A DNA stretch of 16,270 nucleotides from Deltaproteobacteria bacterium (GTDB lineage Bacteria; Desulfobacterota; DSM-4660; Desulfatiglandales; Desulfatiglandaceae), in the NCBI GenBank assembly GCA_019314425.1, contig JAFCZI010000009.1:1-16270 (forward strand), written 5' to 3'. Below, one piece after another: positions 7,765 to 14,969 of the stretch (position 1 is its first letter; every line of letters begins with the position of its first letter). The notes beneath the pieces are model-generated. The model did no database searches, had not been told where the DNA came from, and saw nothing but the letters and a program-made list of their open reading frames with translations. The position numbers were made by a program, and so were the translations under genes.

Positions 7765-10068
7765 ATGCCGAAAAACCTTCTCATCATTGAATCCCCGGCC
7801 AAGGCCAGGACCATCAAAAAATACCTGGGGCCCGATTTCAAAATCATGGCCTCCGTGGGACATGTGAAAGACCTTCCCGTCAGCAAACTGGGCGTTGATA
7901 TTGATAAAAATTTCGAACCCGATTATGTCATCATTAAAGGAAAAGGGAAAGTCCTCAAAGATCTGAAAGCTGCCGGGAAAACCGCTGAGACCATTTACCT
8001 GGCACCGGATCCGGACCGCGAGGGTGAAGCCATTGCATGGCACGTAGCCCAGGAGTTGGGCAAGGGAAAAAATGAACGGAAAATCTATCGGGTACTCTTT
8101 AACGAATTAACCAAAAGAGCCATTCAGGAGGCGGTTAACTCGCCCAAAACCCTGGACCAGAATAAATTCGAGGCTCAGCAGGCCAGGCGGATTCTGGATC
8201 GGCTGGTGGGTTATCAAATCTCCCCGCTTCTCTGGAAGCGGGTTAAGCGGGGGTTAAGCGCCGGCCGTGTTCAATCCGTGGCGGTTAAGATGATCTGCGA
8301 CCGGGAGAGAGAAATCCAGGCTTTTGAATCCCAGGAATACTGGTCCCTGACCGCTCACCTGGAAGGCGCCGCACCCCCTCCCTTTGAAGCCAAATTTTTC
8401 CAATATAAAGGAAAAAAGACAGATCTTTCCACTAAAGAACAGACTTTTGGCATTGTTTCCGAGATTCAGGATCTTCCCTTTGAAGTCTCAAACATCACCC
8501 GGAAGCGGACCAAGAAAAATTCACCCCCGCCATTTATCACGAGTCTTTTGCAGCAGGAAGCCTTCAGAAGGTTGCGCTATTCCGCCAAAAGGACCATGTC
8601 CATTGCTCAGAGCCTCTACGAGGGGGTTGATTTGGGAGACAGGGGTCTGGTGGGTCTTATCACCTATATGAGGACCGACTCCTTCAATCTTTCAAATGAT
8701 GCCATTGCTCAGGTGCGCCCATACATTGAAAAGGTTTTTGGAAAGGATTTCCTGCCGGAGAAGCCAAACCGTTTCAAGAGTCGAAAAGGGGCACAGGAAG
8801 CCCACGAAGCCATTCGGCCCACGGCTGTGGAACTTTCGCCCAACATCATATCCAAATATTTGAACCGGGATCAATTGGCCCTCTATGAACTGATCTGGAA
8901 ACGGTTCGTGGCCTGCCAGATGAGCCCCGCGCAGCTAGACAAAACCCAGGTGGAAATCAAATCCGGAAACGCCGGGTTTCGCGCCACCGGCTCGGTGATG
9001 GTGTTCAAGGGATTTACCGTCCTCTATGAAGAACAAAAGGAAACATTAAATGGAAAAAATGAGAAGCAGCATGGAACGGACACCCCACTACCGCCCTTAA
9101 CGAAGGGAGAAATCCTGACCCTCGTGAAGCTGGATCCGGCACAACATTTTACCCAGCCGCCCCCACGGTTCACGGAAGCGTCCCTGGTCAAAGCACTTGA
9201 AGAAAACGGCATCGGCAGGCCCTCCACCTATGCGGCCATCCTGGCCAACATCAGCGGAAGAGAATACGTGGTCGTAGAAAAAAGACGATTTATTCCGACC
9301 GAACTGGGTTTTCTGGTAACGGACCTCCTGGTTCAGAATTTTCCCGATGTGATGAATACGGCCTTTACCGCGCAGATGGAAAACGATCTGGATCAGATTG
9401 AACAGGGCAACGCCAAATGGACCGATGTGCTGGGGCGGTTTTATGATTCTTTTGGAAAGGATCTGGAGAAAGCAACCCAGGGGATGAAGGGCGAGGTGTT
9501 GACGGATATCACCTGCGAAAAATGCAAGCTGCCCATGGCCGTCAAATCGGGTCGAAACGGCATCTTCCTGGCCTGTACCGGCTATCCCGAATGCCGGAAT
9601 ACCGCCAATTTTACCCGGGATGAAAAAGGAAAGATTATTATTGAAGCCACCCCCGATGCGGGGGAAGAAAAGGGGACCTGTGAGAAATGCGGCAAACCCA
9701 TGGTCGCCAAAAATGGCCGCTATGGGCCCTTTGTGGCCTGCTCCGGGTATCCGGATTGCAAAAACATCTGGGCGCCGGACCCGGTAAGCACCGGCGTGCC
9801 GTGCCCCGAGGCCGATTGCTCAGGGACTCTGGTGGAAAAGACCTCCAAAAAAGGCAAAAAGTTTTATGCCTGCAATCAATATCCAAAATGCCGATTTGCC
9901 ACCTGGGATGAACCCTACGACGGCGTTTGCCCCCAGTGTGGCACGCCGGTACTGAGCATCAAACAACCCAAAAAAGCAAATGGACCCATTGTGGCTTGCA
10001 GAAAAAAGGGGTGTGGGTTCAAAAAACCCCTTTCAGATTATTCGAATAAGGGAACTGGAAGAAAATAA
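7765..10068 (+). CDS. topA: DNA topoisomerase I (type IA)
   Basis: 767 residues. TopA relaxes negative supercoils by transient single-strand cleavage. The Toprim domain is at the N-terminus, with IIESPAKA (7-14), SVGHVKDLP (30-38) and the metal-binding DPDREGEAIAWH (82-93). The catalytic tyrosine is Tyr301 in LITYMRTDSF. The GIGRPSTYA block and the QMENDLDQIEQG segment follow. The C-terminus carries four Cys-rich zinc-ribbon units, three of the C-x2-4-C...C-x4-C kind with the GYPEC/GYPDC/QYPKC signature and a fourth ending CRKKGC. The length is typical for the family. It follows dprA by 45 nt. The last seven codons and the stop (TAA 10066-10068) fall inside the left arm of the 10048-10209 repeat, so the extreme C-terminus (about NKGTGRK) may be repeat-derived. 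Confidence 0.99.
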   Translation: MPKNLLIIESPAKARTIKKYLGPDFKIMASVGHVKDLPVSKLGVDIDKNFEPDYVIIKGKGKVLKDLKAAGKTAETIYLAPDPDREGEAIAWHVAQELGKGKNERKIYRVLFNELTKRAIQEAVNSPKTLDQNKFEAQQARRILDRLVGYQISPLLWKRVKRGLSAGRVQSVAVKMICDREREIQAFESQEYWSLTAHLEGAAPPPFEAKFFQYKGKKTDLSTKEQTFGIVSEIQDLPFEVSNITRKRTKKNSPPPFITSLLQQEAFRRLRYSAKRTMSIAQSLYEGVDLGDRGLVGLITYMRTDSFNLSNDAIAQVRPYIEKVFGKDFLPEKPNRFKSRKGAQEAHEAIRPTAVELSPNIISKYLNRDQLALYELIWKRFVACQMSPAQLDKTQVEIKSGNAGFRATGSVMVFKGFTVLYEEQKETLNGKNEKQHGTDTPLPPLTKGEILTLVKLDPAQHFTQPPPRFTEASLVKALEENGIGRPSTYAAILANISGREYVVVEKRRFIPTELGFLVTDLLVQNFPDVMNTAFTAQMENDLDQIEQGNAKWTDVLGRFYDSFGKDLEKATQGMKGEVLTDITCEKCKLPMAVKSGRNGIFLACTGYPECRNTANFTRDEKGKIIIEATPDAGEEKGTCEKCGKPMVAKNGRYGPFVACSGYPDCKNIWAPDPVSTGVPCPEADCSGTLVEKTSKKGKKFYACNQYPKCRFATWDEPYDGVCPQCGTPVLSIKQPKKANGPIVACRKKGCGFKKPLSDYSNKGTGRK

Positions 10069-10209
10069 TATACGCATATCGTGCAGAACTTTTGTTCGTT
10101 TTCAAGGCGTGATGGCAGGTGCATAGTGAGCTATGTGTCTGTTATCACAACGTAGAAGACGGGCAAAAGGGCAAGCAGGATGCGTAGATTATTTTTTGGA
10201 AGTTCCCTA
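10048..10209. repeat. 162-bp imperfect inverted-repeat element overlapping the topA 3' end
   Basis: The outer arms 10048-10077 and 10180-10209 match in about 24 of 30 positions as inverted repeats (AGGGAACT, AATAAT, TACGCAT shared). Inside, CTTTTG/CAAAAG arms and a central stem continue the pairing: GTGATGGCAGGTGCATAG pairs with CTATGTGTCTGTTATCAC around the loop TGAG (10127-10130). Every mismatch in that central stem is a G-U pair when written as + strand RNA. There is no reading frame. It probably ends transcription between convergent topA and the Tpt1-like gene and looks like a miniature mobile or REP-type element. Confidence 0.8.
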
Positions 10210-10216
10210 AGACTGA

Positions 10217-10972
10217 TTAAGATTCTCCCCCTCTCCTCCGCATTTTACGGGCCGCTTCTTTCCACCCCTTTTTCTTTTTCCCCCTGGATTTCCGTGAAGG
10301 GTCCGGGTCTCTCTGGGGATCGAGGATGAATGAACCCGGGGTCGCGGTGTTGAGATCCACATGGGGTTTTTGTTTTTTGTCGACCTTCTTCTCCCCTTTT
10401 TCCACCAGATCTTTCGATGGGAGGGGCCCTGCAATACAATCGGCTGGAATCTCCGGCGCCAGAAACAGGTCTCCAAAAGGAAAGATGAGCACGCCTTTTT
10501 TTTCTGCCGCAGCAGCGGGGATTTCCAGCAACACCGGGTGTTGATCCCGGCGGTGGCCTATGCGCAGGGCCATTTTTCGGTCGGGGGAAAGGGCCAGATA
10601 CGAATTGCCCTCAGATTTCAAGCCCCTTTCCATGGCCACGGGATGGGCTCTTTTCCGGACGGGGGCATAAAGCAGGCCCGGCAATGGAAGGTCCCGATCG
10701 GTGTTCAGGACCCAGTGCCGCGCCTGAGACCGGATCCGGTCATTTTCAAGCTCAAAGAGTGCCCGGTCCCCGCCCATCAGCATCTCATTAATATGGGAAC
10801 GCCTTACATAGCGCCACCCGGTTTCCTCGTGAAGGGCTTGGAACAGGTCTTTGTAACGCACGAACCCCTCTTCGTCGGGGATCAGCCCGAATTCATCCGG
10901 TCGATACGCCAGGATATAAGCCAGCATGCGACTGAGGTCAGTGACTTTTCGCTGTTGATGCCGTTTGCTCAG
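10217..10972 (-). CDS. Degenerate Tpt1/KptA-family RNA 2'-phosphotransferase homologue
   Basis: About 251 residues from a CTG start. Genuine Tpt1/KptA enzymes move a 2'-phosphate from RNA to NAD+. The family pattern is clear: an N-terminal helical lobe with LSRMLAYILAYRPDEFGL, DEEGFVRYKDL and the DRIRS strand, then the ADP-ribosyltransferase-like lobe with LLYAPV, SYLALS, ALRIGHRRDQHPVLLEI and an IPADCI end. However, the family's Arg-His in LRHKPE is Ala-Tyr here, LYHGT is LYAPV, and the His of VHLS is Ala. The Arg in RIRS and the one in GHRRD are kept. It is probably inactive in the classical reaction or repurposed. A Lys/Arg-rich tail of about 60 residues (KKKKGWKEAARKMRRRGG) may bind nucleic acid. 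The first ATG (10927) would cut into the conserved LSRML helix and has no ribosome site, whereas AAGGAG (10981-10986) stands 8 nt before CTG 10972. The gene follows the GT25 gene by 33 nt. Confidence 0.82.
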   Translation of the reverse strand: MSKRHQQRKVTDLSRMLAYILAYRPDEFGLIPDEEGFVRYKDLFQALHEETGWRYVRRSHINEMLMGGDRALFELENDRIRSQARHWVLNTDRDLPLPGLLYAPVRKRAHPVAMERGLKSEGNSYLALSPDRKMALRIGHRRDQHPVLLEIPAAAAEKKGVLIFPFGDLFLAPEIPADCIAGPLPSKDLVEKGEKKVDKKQKPHVDLNTATPGSFILDPQRDPDPSRKSRGKKKKGWKEAARKMRRRGGES

Positions 10973-10980
10973 TTTCCGGT

Positions 10981-10986
10981 CTCCTT
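10981..10986 (-). promoter_or_regulatory. Ribosome binding site that decides a CTG start
   Basis: On the - strand AAGGAG is followed by 8 nt and then CTG (10972-10970), in frame with the Tpt1/KptA homologue. An in-frame TGA lies 5' of it near 10998, and no ATG, GTG or TTG lies between that stop and the ATG at 10927. Confidence 0.55.
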
Positions 10987-11005
10987 GTGGAAGGGCTCAG
11001 AAAAA

Positions 11006-11707
11006 TCAGCCCGTCAATATGACCACCAGTGCCATTGCCAATAAGACATGGCTCATCACAATGGCTCGTTTGTTCAGATGGAAAAATTCATTCATCTTTT
11101 GTAACCGTCGAAGGCCCCCGCACAATCTCCTGAACCTGTCCAGGGCAAGATAGCGATGGTTGTCCGACCGGGAGTTCCCCTGAAACGCAAAGGACGGGTA
11201 GACGGCGTAAAAATGGTGATCTCTGAGATCACGCAACATGTCATCAAAGGGTGTTTTCTGCCAGGAATCCGTTACCAGTTGCTGCGCGAAACCGGACTTT
11301 ATAACGTAGGCGTGGCATAAGCTGCGAAAGTCAATATTCAGCACGGATTTATTTTCTGTTTTCCGGCTCCCCCTGACCATACATCCCAGGAACAGTATTT
11401 TCCAATTGGGTTCTACAGACAGGAAATCAATAGAAGATTTGAGGGCTTGCGGGCTGAACCGGTCAAAGCAAACATCATCTTCAAAGATGACAATGTTATC
11501 CGCACCGGCAAAGATTCCTTTTTGCATGCAGAGAAGATGCGATTCAAAGATCCCTTGCTCACAATCGATGGGATGCTTTTTCACAATAACAAATTCAACG
11601 TTTTCTAACAGGCCGACGGCATCAAACTGGGCGTTGGCTTCCTTTCGCCGGTCTGATCTCTCGTCTAGTGAAATACAGTAGATTTTGTCAAAATACTCCC
11701 AGCGCAT
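11006..11707 (-). CDS. Glycosyltransferase family 25 (LPS-type) with C-terminal membrane anchor
   Basis: 233 residues. GT25 enzymes add sugars, often galactose, to lipooligosaccharide or other glycans at the cytoplasmic face of the inner membrane. The family opening is present (FDKIYCISLDERSDRR, residues 6-21), followed by the E-SHLLCMQKGI block, the DxD-type motif VIFEDDV (73-79), GCMV, and CHAYVIKSGFA (131-141) with a DDML motif (155-158). The end differs from a soluble GT25: after a basic stretch (about residues 187-213) comes one hydrophobic segment (about 215-231) that would anchor the enzyme in the membrane. The start is ATG at 11707 with a weak ribosome site. It is followed by the Tpt1-like gene after 33 nt. 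It looks slightly richer in A+T than the flanking housekeeping genes, in keeping with an accessory origin. The exact sugar and acceptor are unknown. Confidence 0.85.
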   Translation of the reverse strand: MRWEYFDKIYCISLDERSDRRKEANAQFDAVGLLENVEFVIVKKHPIDCEQGIFESHLLCMQKGIFAGADNIVIFEDDVCFDRFSPQALKSSIDFLSVEPNWKILFLGCMVRGSRKTENKSVLNIDFRSLCHAYVIKSGFAQQLVTDSWQKTPFDDMLRDLRDHHFYAVYPSFAFQGNSRSDNHRYLALDRFRRLCGGLRRLQKMNEFFHLNKRAIVMSHVLLAMALVVILTG

Positions 11708-11755
11708 AACAAACTCTATGGAAGGTGTTGACAGGAAGAGATATGCAAGATTGTT

Positions 11756-11789
11756 AACCCGCCCCCGGTGCCAGGACCGGGGACGGGTT
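11756..11789. terminator. Bidirectional hairpin terminator
   Basis: Two 14-nt arms (11756-11769 and 11776-11789) pair fully apart from one G-U position, with a 6-nt loop (GCCAGG). It lies 9 nt past the stop of the small secreted protein gene, which is read on the - strand. The T-rich tail (TTTTAAATATTT) is on the + strand side. It probably insulates this gene from the GT25 gene downstream. Confidence 0.7.
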
Positions 11790-11797
11790 TTAAATAT

Positions 11798-12289
11798 TTA
11801 TTCTACGATGAACGTATACCCGGGTAAAGCCATCATATGATTTCCCTGTGCCAGTATTATCGGGGTAAACACGTAGACCCCCGCTGCGCTCGGCGTAACC
11901 GCGTAGTGATTGAACCAGGTTCCGGAGGCAAGCGTAGTCGTCCCCGCCGTAAGCGACACCACTGAGCCAGCCGCATTTGTAATAAAACGATATATCGTGC
12001 GTTCTCCCGCATGCGCCAGGAAATAACGGGTAACTAACTGGAGGGTACTTCCTACAGCGAAGGTTTTTACAGCCAGGCTGTCTACCGCTGCCCCGGTGCT
12101 TGTAAAGGCATCGATAACATAGTTTGAGCTCGAAATAGAATTGGGCACAGCATCCAATATTGATATATCTTCAGCTACCGCTGTTTCATCCCCCACATCA
12201 AACTGCGCTTCAGCTGCGACTATTGAAGGAACAAGGCCAAAAAAACATACCATTGCGATGACGATTATACCAAAAAACGCTCTTTTCAT
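11798..12289 (-). CDS. Small secreted protein of unknown function
   Basis: 163 residues. The N-terminus is a clear signal peptide (Lys-Arg, then a hydrophobic run to about residue 25, likely cleavage after VAA). The mature part of about 137 residues is rich in Ala, Thr, Ser, Val and aromatics, nearly free of charge in its second half and has no Cys, consistent with a beta-sandwich secreted or surface protein. I recognise no family. The ATG at 12289 is well supported by AGGAGG (12299-12304) 9 nt upstream. A strong hairpin follows the stop, so the gene may be transcribed alone. It lies between radA and the GT25 gene on the same strand. Function is unknown. Confidence 0.75.
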   Translation of the reverse strand: MKRAFFGIIVIAMVCFFGLVPSIVAAEAQFDVGDETAVAEDISILDAVPNSISSSNYVIDAFTSTGAAVDSLAVKTFAVGSTLQLVTRYFLAHAGERTIYRFITNAAGSVVSLTAGTTTLASGTWFNHYAVTPSAAGVYVFTPIILAQGNHMMALPGYTFIVE

Positions 12290-12448
12290 TAGTGATTTCC
12301 TCCTGTTACGCTAGGGTTTAGACAATAACTCATCTGTTCAACTCCTTGTTTCGCACACAGTAACATAAGAGAGAAAAGCAGGTCAACGGTTAAAAAACGC
12401 CGCCTTAATCCCTTATTTCCTGGTTTTCTGTCACAAAAAACAAGAAAA

Positions 12449-12468
12449 CCTTTGCGGCTTTGCGTGAG
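12449..12468. repeat. Short tandem repeat remnant (GCAAAG type)
   Basis: On the - strand this reads CTCACGCAAAGCCGCAAAGG, two near-identical 8-9-nt units built on CGCAAAG. Longer arrays of this motif are, as far as I recall, a frequent interspersed repeat in deltaproteobacterial and related genomes. The remaining 12290-12490 intergenic stretch shows no supported gene. Confidence 0.35.
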
Positions 12469-12490
12469 ACCATTTGATAAAACCGTTTTG

Positions 12491-13861
12491 TCAGGAATGA
12501 TCGCCAAAAAGGTAATCGGGCAGATCCCGGATGGACCCGATACCGTGGGGTTTCAGCCCGGGCAGTGATTTTGATCCTTCCAGATTGCTTCGGGGAAGAA
12601 GGCAGGTTGAAAAACCCATTTTTTCAATCTCTTTCATGCGCATGTCCGACTGGCTGACCCCCCGGATTTCACCGGCCAGACCCACTTCGCCAAAAACAAC
12701 CAGGTTCCGACTCACATGTTTTTCCAGGAAGCTGCTCATCATGGCGGACACAATTCCCAGGTCCGCAGCAGGTTCATCAATTTTCAAACCGCCAGCCACA
12801 TTGACAAAGATATCCTGGTCCCCCAGTTCCATCCCCAGGCGTTTTCCCAGCACCGCCACCAGCAGAGATATACGGTTCTGGTCGATGCCCCTGGCGGTTC
12901 TTCTGGGCATGCTCAGGGGGCTCGGGCTCACGAGAGCCTGAATTTCCACCAGCAGGGGGCGGGTCCCTTCCATGCACGAAATGATGGCGGATCCGGGCAC
13001 ATCCTCGGGCCGTTCCGCCAGGAAAATGCCGGAGGGGTTGCTCACTTCAGCCAGGCCCGACCCTTTCATTTCAAAAACGCCGATCTCGTTGGTGGAACCG
13101 TAACGGTTTTTCACGGCCCGCAATATTCGAAACGCATGGCCCCGGTCCCCCTCAAAATAGAGTACCGTGTCCACCAGGTGTTCCAGAACTTTGGGTCCCG
13201 CGATGGCGCCGTCTTTGGTGACGTGCCCCACCAGAAATACCGGAATCCCTGAACGTTTGGCAAAGGCCATGAGTCTGGAAGCGGTTTCCTTGACCTGGCT
13301 CACACTGCCGGGGGGGGATGAAATATCCTCCGTATAAAAGGTCTGAATGGAATCCACGGCCAGCAGGTCCGGTTTGAGTTGGGCTACCCGGGTAAAGAAA
13401 TCTTCAATACAGGTTCCGGTCATGACGTACAGATTTTCCGCCTGAATGTTCAATCGATCGGCCCTCATTTTGATCTGTTGCGCGGATTCTTCACCGGAAA
13501 GGTAAAGGGACTTAAGCCCCCGGAGTGCAAACCCGCCCAACACTTGAAGGATCATGGTCGATTTGCCGATGCCGGGGTCCCCCCCGATCAGAACCAGGGA
13601 GCCGGGCACCAGACCGCCCCCGAGGGTGCGATCAAACTCCGCAATTCCGGTACTCCATCTCATCTCGGGGGAAAGGGAAATGGCGTCTATGCACTCCGGA
13701 CGGCTCATGGCGGACGGGCCGGTGCTTTTGCGACGACGGGGCGCCTCGCATTCCTCCAGAAGGCTCCCCCACTGATCACACCCGGGACACCGACCCAGCC
13801 ATTTGGGGGTTTCGTATCCACAATTCTGACAGACATACCGCGATTTTTCTTTTCCGGCCAT
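12491..13861 (-). CDS. radA: DNA repair protein RadA
   Basis: 456 residues from the ATG at 13861. RadA is a RecA-related ATPase (bacterial, also called Sms) that helps process recombination intermediates in the cytoplasm. The N-terminal zinc finger is C11-x2-C14...C25-x2-C28. Walker A is GDPGIGKST (94-102), Walker B is LLAVD (166-170), and the RadA-specific KNRYGSTNE (251-259) is intact. The C-terminal 170 residues form the Lon-protease-like domain without its catalytic site (PRRTARGIDQNR, KIDEPAADLGI, VFGEVGLAGEIR). An upstream in-frame ATG at 13936 would add 25 residues foreign to the family, running into the palindrome. The ATG at 13861 has GGAG a few nt upstream and begins MAGKEK as RadA proteins normally do. 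It is the last gene of the probable nth-lipoprotein-yfdX-radA run. Confidence 0.98.
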   Translation of the reverse strand: MAGKEKSRYVCQNCGYETPKWLGRCPGCDQWGSLLEECEAPRRRKSTGPSAMSRPECIDAISLSPEMRWSTGIAEFDRTLGGGLVPGSLVLIGGDPGIGKSTMILQVLGGFALRGLKSLYLSGEESAQQIKMRADRLNIQAENLYVMTGTCIEDFFTRVAQLKPDLLAVDSIQTFYTEDISSPPGSVSQVKETASRLMAFAKRSGIPVFLVGHVTKDGAIAGPKVLEHLVDTVLYFEGDRGHAFRILRAVKNRYGSTNEIGVFEMKGSGLAEVSNPSGIFLAERPEDVPGSAIISCMEGTRPLLVEIQALVSPSPLSMPRRTARGIDQNRISLLVAVLGKRLGMELGDQDIFVNVAGGLKIDEPAADLGIVSAMMSSFLEKHVSRNLVVFGEVGLAGEIRGVSQSDMRMKEIEKMGFSTCLLPRSNLEGSKSLPGLKPHGIGSIRDLPDYLFGDHS

Positions 13862-13925
13862 ACGACTCCAAAATGGTGAAATAAAAAGAGGCAAGGGGTT
13901 CATAGCAAACCGCTTGCCCCCATCC

Positions 13926-13955
13926 AGTAGGGGCACGATGCATCGTGCCCCTACT
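13926..13955. repeat. Perfect 30-bp palindrome at the yfdX-radA junction
   Basis: AGTAGGGGCACGATG (13926-13940) is followed at once by its exact reverse complement (13941-13955), with no spacer. It resembles interspersed GTAGGGGC-type palindromes that I recall from many bacterial genomes. Two of the three bases of the yfdX stop codon (TAG, 13956-13954) belong to it. It may act as a transcript-stabilising or terminating hairpin, but no T-run follows on the - strand. Confidence 0.85.
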
Positions 13956-14904
13956 ATTTGAATTTTTCCACGGTCTCGTGATAGACATCCTTGGTTTTAT
14001 TCCACAGACTCTTAATCTCTTTGCTGAAATCAGTACCACTTTCCGCCATCTTTTTTTCCAGCCCGTCGATCTGCCGGTTCAATTTGGAGAGGGCGTCCTG
14101 GGTCTTTTCGTCCGCCTGTACAGCCGCCATTTTCAAAAACACTTTGGCATCCGCAAGGGATCTTTTAGCAGCCTCGTATCGCCCCTTTGCATAATCCTTG
14201 GTGGCCTGCCAGAGGCTTTCCTGGGCCAACACCATGGGACCATAGGAGGAAATGGAAATCACCTGAACCCCGTCTTCAGCCTCTTTCAACACCTGATCAG
14301 CCTCTTTCCCCTTCCCATCCGCCAGCAGGTGCAGGGCTTTGGCCACTTTTCGTTCCGTATAACGCAAGGGCAAATCGATTTCCACATAGACCAGGGACTC
14401 ACCGGCCAGCGCCAGGGCCTCTGTACCCTTCTTTTTGTCGCCCGCTTTCAGCGCTTTTTTGGCTTCATCCAGGTGTTTCCTGGTTTTATCCACAGTGACA
14501 AAGCTCTGGATTCCATCGAGTGAGGCGTAAATAGGGACCAGATCGGGAATAACCTCTTCTGAATCTTCGTAGGAGAGATGTTTTTTCGCCACCCAGATAT
14601 GGTCTTTGATGCGGGTGGTGGGGAGAGATGCCCGAATAATTTCCATGAGCTTCTGGCTTTTGGCCAGTTCCCCTCTGGCATCGGCAAAATTATGGGTGTG
14701 AATGAAACCGCGCGCCTTGGCAATGTGCTTCAAGGCTTTGACCGCCAGAGTGGCAATCCGCTCCTGCTGGGGAAATGAAAGGGGTTTTCCGGGTGATACC
14801 GAAACTTCTTCCTTGATGGTTTCATCACCCAGGACCCACTGGGAAAATCCCGCGCCCAGCAACATTGTAACCGCTAGAAAAACAACAAAAAAACGCTTTT
14901 TCAT
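13954..14904 (-). CDS. YfdX-family periplasmic protein
   Basis: 316 residues. A signal peptide (MKKR then a hydrophobic run to about residue 26) directs it to the periplasm. The rest is almost entirely helical with repeated Ala/Leu heptads: AVKALKHIAKARGFIHTHNF, ARGELAKSQKLME, LDEAKKALKAGDKKK, LAGESLVYVEIDLPL, ADQVLKEAEDG. This matches the YfdX family as I know it, whose members are acid- or stress-linked in enterobacteria and whose biochemical activity is not settled. A charged C-terminal segment (about 255-316, with KLNRQIDGLEKKM) could form a coiled coil. The start is backed by AAGGAGAGG 8 nt before the ATG. The lipoprotein gene lies 65 nt upstream and a small hairpin sits between them; radA follows after 92 nt. 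The stop is largely provided by the palindrome, so the original end may have been altered. Confidence 0.85.
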   Translation of the reverse strand: MKKRFFVVFLAVTMLLGAGFSQWVLGDETIKEEVSVSPGKPLSFPQQERIATLAVKALKHIAKARGFIHTHNFADARGELAKSQKLMEIIRASLPTTRIKDHIWVAKKHLSYEDSEEVIPDLVPIYASLDGIQSFVTVDKTRKHLDEAKKALKAGDKKKGTEALALAGESLVYVEIDLPLRYTERKVAKALHLLADGKGKEADQVLKEAEDGVQVISISSYGPMVLAQESLWQATKDYAKGRYEAAKRSLADAKVFLKMAAVQADEKTQDALSKLNRQIDGLEKKMAESGTDFSKEIKSLWNKTKDVYHETVEKFK

Positions 14905-14941
14905 GGCAATACCTCTCCTTCAATTCTCTGATTAAATTCTT

Positions 14942-14962
14942 CCCTGGAAACCCCGCCAGGGG
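14942..14962 (-). terminator. Small hairpin between lipoprotein and yfdX genes
   Basis: CCCTGG (14942-14947) and CCAGGG (14956-14961) can pair around an 8-nt loop just after the lipoprotein stop. On the - strand, the direction of the genes, no T-run follows; the T-run is on the + strand side (ACCTTTTT). It may be a weak attenuator or RNA-processing site rather than a terminator. Confidence 0.3.
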
Positions 14963-14969
14963 ACCTTTT

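Noticed and set aside
9078..9110. A TPLPPLTKGE peptide in TopA that resembles translated interspersed repeats inserted into genes
   Set aside because: E. coli TopA, as I recall it, has the matching TLPAVNKGDALTLV stretch at this point, so it is ordinary family sequence and not an insertion.
12422..12450. Hairpin (8-bp stem) downstream of radA as an intrinsic terminator
   Set aside because: The stem is AT-rich, the loop is 13 nt and no T-run follows on the radA strand, so a terminator call is not supported.
12289..12507. A 72-residue frame on the - strand between radA and the small secreted protein gene
   Set aside because: It has no ribosome site or recognisable domain, overlaps the radA end and contains the repeat remnant; most likely chance.
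13862..13936. N-terminal 25-residue extension of RadA from the upstream ATG
   Set aside because: Family members begin just before the zinc finger, as the ATG at 13861 does with its own GGAG; the extension runs into the palindrome region.
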